A stretch of DNA of 19,256 bases from JBMNKL01 sp050261495 (lineage in GTDB: Bacteria > Bacillota > Clostridia > Acetivibrionales > DTU013): assembly GCA_050261495.1 (NCBI GenBank), contig JBLNDI010000116.1:1-19256 (forward strand), written 5' to 3'. Below the pieces are notes generated by a model. The model ran no database searches. It saw nothing but the letters and a program-made list of their open reading frames with translations, and had not been told where the DNA came from. Positions within the stretch are counted from its first letter, which is position 1; each line of letters starts with the position of its first letter. The translations under genes were made by a program, and so were the position numbers. Below are positions 14,742 to 19,256 of this stretch, one piece after another.

Positions 14742-15938
14742 ATGAGCCTTAACGACACACCCAGGTCCGAACGGTTGCACATAGGCATTTTCGGAAAAAG
14801 GAACACCGGCAAGTCCTCGCTGATAAACGCGATAACAGGCCATGAAACTGCCCTGGTATCGGAACATGCCGGCACCACAACGGACCCTGTATACAAGTCC
14901 ATGGAGATTTACCCGATAGGCCCGTGTGTTTTGATAGATACCGCAGGCTTTGACGACGACGGGGAAATTGGCGGGCTGAGGGTTGAAAAGACAAGGGAAG
15001 CCGCCCGGAAAACAGATATAGCGTTGGTTGTGTTTGCGCCTGATACGGAAGTGGATCTGGAGAAGGAATGGATAAAAGAGTTTAAAAGCAGAAATATACC
15101 TGTCATTGCAGTCCTGAACAAGGCTGACCTGGCAGGCGATATAAAAGCCGCCGGCGACCGCATTGAGGCCGGCATCGGGATGAAGCCTGTTGTCGTAAGC
15201 TCCCGCACAAGGGAGGGCATTTCACAGATTCATGCGGCTATCATGCGCCATATTCCCGGGGACTACGAAGCCAAAACCATAACAGGCGGCATTGTCAAGG
15301 ACGGGGACGTGGTACTGCTGGTCATGCCCCAGGACATCCAGGCTCCAAAAGGGAGGCTGATTCTCCCGCAGGTGCAGACACTGAGGGAACTGCTGGATAA
15401 AAAGTGTATTGTCCTGAGCGTGACAACAGACCGGCTGGATGACGCCTTGAGGGCCTTATCACATCCCCCGGCTGTGATCATTACCGACTCGCAGGTCTTT
15501 AAGACGGTTTATGATAAAAAACCCGCGGAAAGCAAGCTGACGTCGTTTTCCGTGCTGTTTGCCGGCTACAAGGGCGATCTCGATTATTACACCAAGAGCG
15601 CCGCGGCTATCGAAAGGCTGACGGAAAACTCAAGGGTGCTTATTGCGGAAGCCTGCACGCACGCGCCCCTCGAGGAGGATATCGGGAGGGAAAAAATCCC
15701 GAAAATGCTCCGCAAGAAAGCCGGGGAAAAGCTCCGCATCGACATGGCAAGCGGGACCGATTTCCCTGCCGACCTGACGCCTTATGATTTAATCATCCAT
15801 TGCGGGGCCTGCATGTTCAACCGGAAATATGTCCTTTCCCGCATTGAACAGGCTGCCGCGCAGAACGTGCCTATGACCAATTACGGCATTGCGATCGCCC
15901 ACCTGTCGGGGATACTTGACAAAATAAGCTTGAGTTGA
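14742..15938 (+). CDS. hydF: [FeFe]-hydrogenase H-cluster maturation GTPase HydF
   Basis: The 398-residue product has an N-terminal GTPase domain: P-loop GKRNTGKS (18-25), DTAG (66-69) and NKAD (126-129). A middle dimerisation region follows, then a C-terminal iron-sulfur domain with Cys305-x-His307 and Cys354-x-x-Cys357, exactly the CxHx46CxxC pattern of HydF. HydF is the scaffold that receives the diiron unit made by HydE and HydG and hands it to the apo-hydrogenase HydA. The ribosome site AAAGGAG lies just upstream of the ATG. A 115-base gap separates it from hydE; an AACACA / TGTGTT pair lies in the gap, but I see neither a clear promoter nor a terminator, so co-transcription is likely. 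Confidence 0.97.
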   Translation: MSLNDTPRSERLHIGIFGKRNTGKSSLINAITGHETALVSEHAGTTTDPVYKSMEIYPIGPCVLIDTAGFDDDGEIGGLRVEKTREAARKTDIALVVFAPDTEVDLEKEWIKEFKSRNIPVIAVLNKADLAGDIKAAGDRIEAGIGMKPVVVSSRTREGISQIHAAIMRHIPGDYEAKTITGGIVKDGDVVLLVMPQDIQAPKGRLILPQVQTLRELLDKKCIVLSVTTDRLDDALRALSHPPAVIITDSQVFKTVYDKKPAESKLTSFSVLFAGYKGDLDYYTKSAAAIERLTENSRVLIAEACTHAPLEEDIGREKIPKMLRKKAGEKLRIDMASGTDFPADLTPYDLIIHCGACMFNRKYVLSRIEQAAAQNVPMTNYGIAIAHLSGILDKISLS

Positions 15939-15994
15939 GCTTTCGCGGCAGCCTGGGCAATATTATTCATGTATTATGAAAGGGGTAAAAGACT

Positions 15995-17422
15995 ATGTAT
16001 AATGTAAAATCCATGGATTCGAACGAATTTATTTACGACGCGGAGGTTTTGGATTCGATTTCCGAGGCGAAAAAGCTTGCCGGGAACAAGGCCGAAATCG
16101 AAAGGATACTGGACAAGGCAAGGCAGTACAGGGGCCTTACTCATAGAGAAGTGGCGGTATTGCTGGAAGTTGACGATGATGAAACACTGGAGAGAATGTA
16201 CAAGGTTGCCCGGGATATCAAGGAGGAGATTTACGGCAAGAGGATAGTGTTGTTTGCACCTTTGTACCTTTCAAATTATTGCGTAAACAACTGCAAATAC
16301 TGTGGTTACAAATGCTCCAACAAGATTGCCAGGCGCCAGCTCACGCAGGATGAAGTGCGGGCGGAGGTCCGCGCGTTGGAGGCCATGGGCCACAAAAGGC
16401 TTCTCCTCGAGGCGGGCGAAGATGACAAAAATTGCCCGATAGAATATATACTGGAATGCATAAAAACGATATATGATGAAAAATTTGAAAACGGCGCTAT
16501 TCGCAGGGTGAATATCGATATTGCCGCCACGACGGAAGAAAACTACAGAAAACTGAAGGAAGCGAAGATTGGTACGTACATCCTGTTCCAGGAGACCTAC
16601 CACAAGCCCACGTACCTCGAGATGCACTGCGGCCCAAAGCGCAATTACGAGTGGCATACGGAAGCAATGGACAGGGCAATGCTGGGCGGGGGCATCGACG
16701 ATGTAGGCATCGGGCCGTTGTACGGACTGTATGACTACCACTATGAAACGGTTGCGCTCATAATGCACGTCGAGCACTTGGAAGCTGTTGCCGGAGTGGG
16801 TCCCCACACTATTTCCTTCCCGAGGCTTCTGCCTGCCGAAGGGGTGGATTATGATTCCTTCCCATACCTGGTGAATGACAGGGATTTCAAAAAAGTCGTG
16901 GCAACCATCCGCATGGCCGTTCCGTACACCGGATTGATCCTATCGACCCGCGAAAGCGTCGAATTTCGGAGGGAACTCCTGGAAATCGGAATATCCCAGA
17001 TGAGCGCGGGCTCTTGCGTTGGCGTAGGCGGATATGCCAGGAAAAATACACCCGATAAAGATGAGGTTGAAGAAAATCCACAGTTTATACTTGCTGACCA
17101 CAGGAAACCAATAGACGTGATTAAAGGCCTGGTAAAGGACGGGTATATACCTAGCTATTGCACCGCTTGCTACAGGGAGGGAAGGACCGGCGACCGTTTC
17201 ATGTCGCTGGCCAAGACCGGCCAGATAAAGAATTGCTGCCTCCCGAACGCGCTTTTGACATTTGAGGAGTACCTGAGCGATTACGCCGACAACGAATTGA
17301 AGGAAATGGGGCAAAGACTGATCGACAGCGAGATTCTCAATATCCCTAATATAAAACAAAGGAAAAAAGCAATTGAATATCTCCGGCGCATCCGCAGCGG
17401 AGAAAGGGATTTACGGTTTTGA
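15995..17422 (+). CDS. hydG: [FeFe]-hydrogenase H-cluster radical SAM maturase HydG (tyrosine lyase)
   Basis: HydG cleaves tyrosine to supply the CO and cyanide ligands of the H-cluster as an Fe(CO)2(CN) synthon. The 475-residue product has the radical SAM motif Cys96-xxx-Cys100-xx-Cys103 (NYCVNNCKYC) and the C-terminal auxiliary-cluster motif Cys389-xx-Cys392-x22-Cys415, exactly the CxxCx22C that separates HydG from the related ThiH. AAAGGGG about 9 bases upstream supports the ATG. It follows hydF by 56 bases and is followed by a terminator, so it ends the operon. The hydrogenase structural gene hydA is not in the window. Confidence 0.97.
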   Translation: MYNVKSMDSNEFIYDAEVLDSISEAKKLAGNKAEIERILDKARQYRGLTHREVAVLLEVDDDETLERMYKVARDIKEEIYGKRIVLFAPLYLSNYCVNNCKYCGYKCSNKIARRQLTQDEVRAEVRALEAMGHKRLLLEAGEDDKNCPIEYILECIKTIYDEKFENGAIRRVNIDIAATTEENYRKLKEAKIGTYILFQETYHKPTYLEMHCGPKRNYEWHTEAMDRAMLGGGIDDVGIGPLYGLYDYHYETVALIMHVEHLEAVAGVGPHTISFPRLLPAEGVDYDSFPYLVNDRDFKKVVATIRMAVPYTGLILSTRESVEFRRELLEIGISQMSAGSCVGVGGYARKNTPDKDEVEENPQFILADHRKPIDVIKGLVKDGYIPSYCTACYREGRTGDRFMSLAKTGQIKNCCLPNALLTFEEYLSDYADNELKEMGQRLIDSEILNIPNIKQRKKAIEYLRRIRSGERDLRF

Positions 17423-17432
17423 GATAAATCAT

Positions 17433-17471
17433 AAAAAGCCTTCTTGCCATAACTTAACAAGAAGACTTTTT
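17433..17471 (+). terminator. Terminator of the hyd operon
   Basis: CTTCTTG (17440-17446) pairs with CAAGAAG (17458-17464); after one C.A mismatch the stem extends through G438-C466 into an A/T-rich base ending in a T6 run (17467-17472). It lies 10 bases after the hydG stop codon. Confidence 0.85.
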
Positions 17472-17515
17472 TATTCATAAAATCCTAATATCACTATTTC
17501 TTTGGATGTGTTGTG

Positions 17516-17930
17516 ATGAAAAGAATAATAAGTATTTATGCTTTTGCTCTTTTACTAATAGTGATTTCATTGTTATGCAAACGAGTGTTTGCTCGGGGTG
17601 AATTTGAATGGCAATGAATATATAGTATTTTACTCGGCTGATAATGGCAAAATAGGCGCTGCTGTAATGAAGAAAGGCTTTTTTAGATATAATGTACGAT
17701 ACAATTCGACAATACCTTTTGCAAATATCGACAATTATGAATTTCGATTTGGTACTTTTAGAGAAAACAAGTGGATATTCTGGGGAGTTATATATGATAC
17801 TTCCATTAAAGAAATAAATATTGAAGGTATGAGTGTTAATATTTTAGATACCGAATATCCATTTTCGGTTTGCTACCTTATTGGAGACGGGTCACCCCAA
17901 GAGATTCCGGAGTATAAAATTATTTACTAA
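17516..17930 (+). pseudogene. Small exported protein of unknown function, split by a frameshift
   Basis: An ATG at 17516 opens a frame encoding 33 residues that look like a signal peptide or membrane anchor (Lys-Arg, then a long hydrophobic run, 'VFA' cleavage-like end). This frame stops at TGA 17615-17617. A second frame, open from about 17589 to 17930, carries the body: NGNEYIVFYSADNGK, a Trp-Ile-Phe-Trp segment, and a Tyr-rich C terminus. Only non-ATG codons (TTG at 17589) are available near its left end. Removing one G from the GGGG run at 17595-17598 would join both into a 137-residue secreted protein. The gene is either recently broken, phase-variable, or a sequencing error. No family is recognised. 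The stretch is clearly AT-richer than the hyd genes. Confidence 0.6.
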
Positions 17931-17987
17931 TCATGACTCCAAATAACAACACAACAGCTTCCAGGTACCTTTTGTGATGATGCTTAT

Positions 17988-18356
17988 TTAAACTGATAAT
18001 AAACTCTCTTTATCTTTTTTAGGGAGTTTGCTGACTACTACATTATAGGCATGATCTATCATTTTAAGAAGCTCGTCATACGGGACGACACCATTAAAAT
18101 ATACCGTATTCCAGTATGGTTGCTGGACACGCGGGCAATGATACCCTCTTGTCACTGCATCAGGGTATTCATTTCTGTAATGCTGCCCGACTATAGCATC
18201 GCATTTCAGTGTAATCATTTTCTTTTCATCCGTCCAGTAGATTTGAGCAAATATTTTGTTGCAAACCTTGATGCAGGCTGGAAACGGGCCGAACGGAAAA
18301 TCAATATATGCTCCCTTTTTGCTTAAGCAATAATTCGTAATTTTCCCAATATCCAA
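17988..18356 (-). CDS. MmcQ/YjbR-family (DUF419-like) protein
   Basis: The 122-residue product contains FPFGPFPACIKV, a MITLKCDA segment, YPDAVTRGYHC and YWNTVYFNG, the order of conserved blocks in the YjbR/MmcQ family. These are small cytoplasmic proteins with a double-wing fold, often described as DNA-binding, but without a settled role. The start is a TTG codon (18354-18356) with GAGGG about 6-7 bases upstream; no ATG is better placed. It is convergent with the frameshifted gene to its left, and I see no clear terminator between them. It is not obviously linked to its neighbours in function. Confidence 0.82.
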   Translation of the reverse strand: MDIGKITNYCLSKKGAYIDFPFGPFPACIKVCNKIFAQIYWTDEKKMITLKCDAIVGQHYRNEYPDAVTRGYHCPRVQQPYWNTVYFNGVVPYDELLKMIDHAYNVVVSKLPKKDKESLLSV

Positions 18357-18413
18357 TTAGAACCCTCACTTACTTTTTCTTAAATGCTTCTACTGACAGA
18401 AACAACCCCTTTA

Positions 18414-18863
18414 TTACAGCTTTTCTCCGCATTTCTTGCAGTAGAAGGCGTCTTCGTCGTTAAGACTTCCACAGTCCCGGCACCTAATCTTTATAATTTC
18501 TATTTCTTCGGGTTCACCGGGCTTGGCAATTTCTTCGATCACATCGATATTGCTGATCACATCGTTGATCATTTTACCCTTCGCCTCGCTAAAAGGCTTC
18601 AGGTCCTCCCTTGCCTTTTCGGGATCCAGCAGCAGCCCGGAGCCTGCGGCGCCTTTTGCCCCGATATTCATGACAAAAGCGCCCGCACCCACCAGGATAA
18701 AACCTATTATGCCGTTTTGGACAGGCGGTGGATTAAATCCCCAGGGATCAGACATGCTATTGGCTATTGAAAAGAATACGGAAAAGAAGAGTATAAGTCC
18801 AACTCCTACCATGCCTAGCCCTATATAATAAGTTGCCTTGCGCTCTTTGGATATCTTTGACAT
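18414..18863 (-). CDS. Membrane protein with C-terminal zinc ribbon
   Basis: The 149-residue product has two predicted membrane segments (about 12-34 and 50-68) separated by a Pro-rich loop (DPWGFNPPPVQ), and then a charged cytoplasmic linker. It ends with a zinc ribbon, two CxxC knuckles (CRDC and CKKC) 11 residues apart, near the C terminus. Such two-segment zinc-ribbon proteins are common in clostridia and have no assigned function. The ATG is supported by GGAGG about 8 bases upstream. Upstream (18864-19035) is non-coding and contains no promoter I would defend. Confidence 0.7.
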   Translation of the reverse strand: MSKISKERKATYYIGLGMVGVGLILFFSVFFSIANSMSDPWGFNPPPVQNGIIGFILVGAGAFVMNIGAKGAAGSGLLLDPEKAREDLKPFSEAKGKMINDVISNIDVIEEIAKPGEPEEIEIIKIRCRDCGSLNDEDAFYCKKCGEKL

Positions 18864-19035
18864 TGCTCACGCCTCCGAATTATTACGCATTTGTGGATAT
18901 AACACCTTCTCATTTCCATTTTACCTTATTTTCTCTATTTTGTCTGTTTAAGTTTGAGGTACAATTATACAATTGTCTTCCTGCCTTACTAATGTTCCAA
19001 TGCCACTTTGGGCTAAAAGTTGCTTCTCCTGCTCC

Positions 19036-19256
19036 TTAATATATTCCCTTGCGGTATTTCTGCCTGTATTTGCTCGGCGATACTCCCCTGTTCTTTTTAA
19101 ATATCTTGGAAAACAGGAGAGGGTCATCGTACCCTACCGACCTTGATATGTCCCCTATTGAAAGGTTGTCATTCTTCATGAGCTCACAGGCCTTGTCTAT
19201 CCGGTAGTTTATAACAAAGTCCCGGGGCGAGATGTCAAGCTGTTCCTTAAAAATGC
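19036..19256 (-). CDS. C-terminal part of an AraC-family transcriptional regulator (cut by window edge)
   Basis: The reverse strand encodes 73 residues up to a TAA at 19036-19038. They form most of an AraC/XylS DNA-binding domain: ISPRDFVINYRIDKACELM, then LSIGDISRSVGYDDPLLFS and KIFKKNRGVSPSKYRQKYR. The second helix-turn-helix and the family signature are intact. The N-terminal part, which would show whether this is a sugar-sensing AraC protein or another YesN-type response regulator, lies beyond the right edge. The frame enters the window 2 bases into a codon. Confidence 0.92.
   Translation of the reverse strand, partial: IFKEQLDISPRDFVINYRIDKACELMKNDNLSIGDISRSVGYDDPLLFSKIFKKNRGVSPSKYRQKYRKGIY

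Noticed and set aside
18001..18029. AAACTCTC / GGGAGTTT hairpin as a terminator between the convergent genes
   Set aside because: It lies within the YjbR-like coding sequence, has a long loop and is not followed by a T-tract in either direction.

Overview
The window looks like chromosomal DNA of an anaerobic, low-to-mid GC Gram-positive (Clostridia-type) bacterium. The evidence is strong AGGAGG-type ribosome sites, sigma-A-like promoters, a YesM/YesN two-component pair, a GntR-LacI-type AraR regulator with AraR-like operators, and a [FeFe]-hydrogenase maturation operon. I cannot name the species. A plant-polysaccharide-using relative of the cellulolytic clostridia would fit, but that is inference.

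Layout, left to right. (1) Positions 3-4962, minus strand: a YesM-like sensor kinase, a YesN-like AraC-type response regulator and a sugar-binding lipoprotein; the transporter permeases would lie beyond the left edge. (2) Positions 5100-8226, minus strand: an FHA domain fused to an FtsW/RodA/SpoVE glycan polymerase, followed after 1 base by a short class B penicillin-binding protein. This is a peptidoglycan synthase pair with a phosphothreonine-reading domain built in. (3) Positions 8368-13042: an arabinose locus. araA on the minus strand diverges from araR-araD and a GxSxG esterase on the plus strand, and near-identical AraR boxes lie in both promoters. No araB ribulokinase is present in the window. 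(4) Positions 13047-17471: a sigma-A promoter, a leader of about 180 nt ending in a perfect intrinsic terminator, then TM1266-family gene - hydE - hydF - hydG and a closing terminator. (5) Positions 17516-19256: an AT-richer patch with a frameshifted small exported protein, a YjbR/MmcQ-like protein, a zinc-ribbon membrane protein and the C-terminal end of another AraC-type regulator.

The most interesting item is the leader of the hydrogenase-maturation operon (about 13098-13275). It can form two mutually exclusive folds: a 10-bp terminator with a T6 tract, or an extended antiterminator that captures the terminator's 5' arm. It also holds an upstream multi-helix domain with a tandem G.A hairpin and a possible pseudoknot. 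I do not recognise it as a known riboswitch class, so it is proposed as a candidate cis-regulatory RNA controlling H-cluster assembly.

All family assignments come from reading motifs by eye. No database search or folding program was run.
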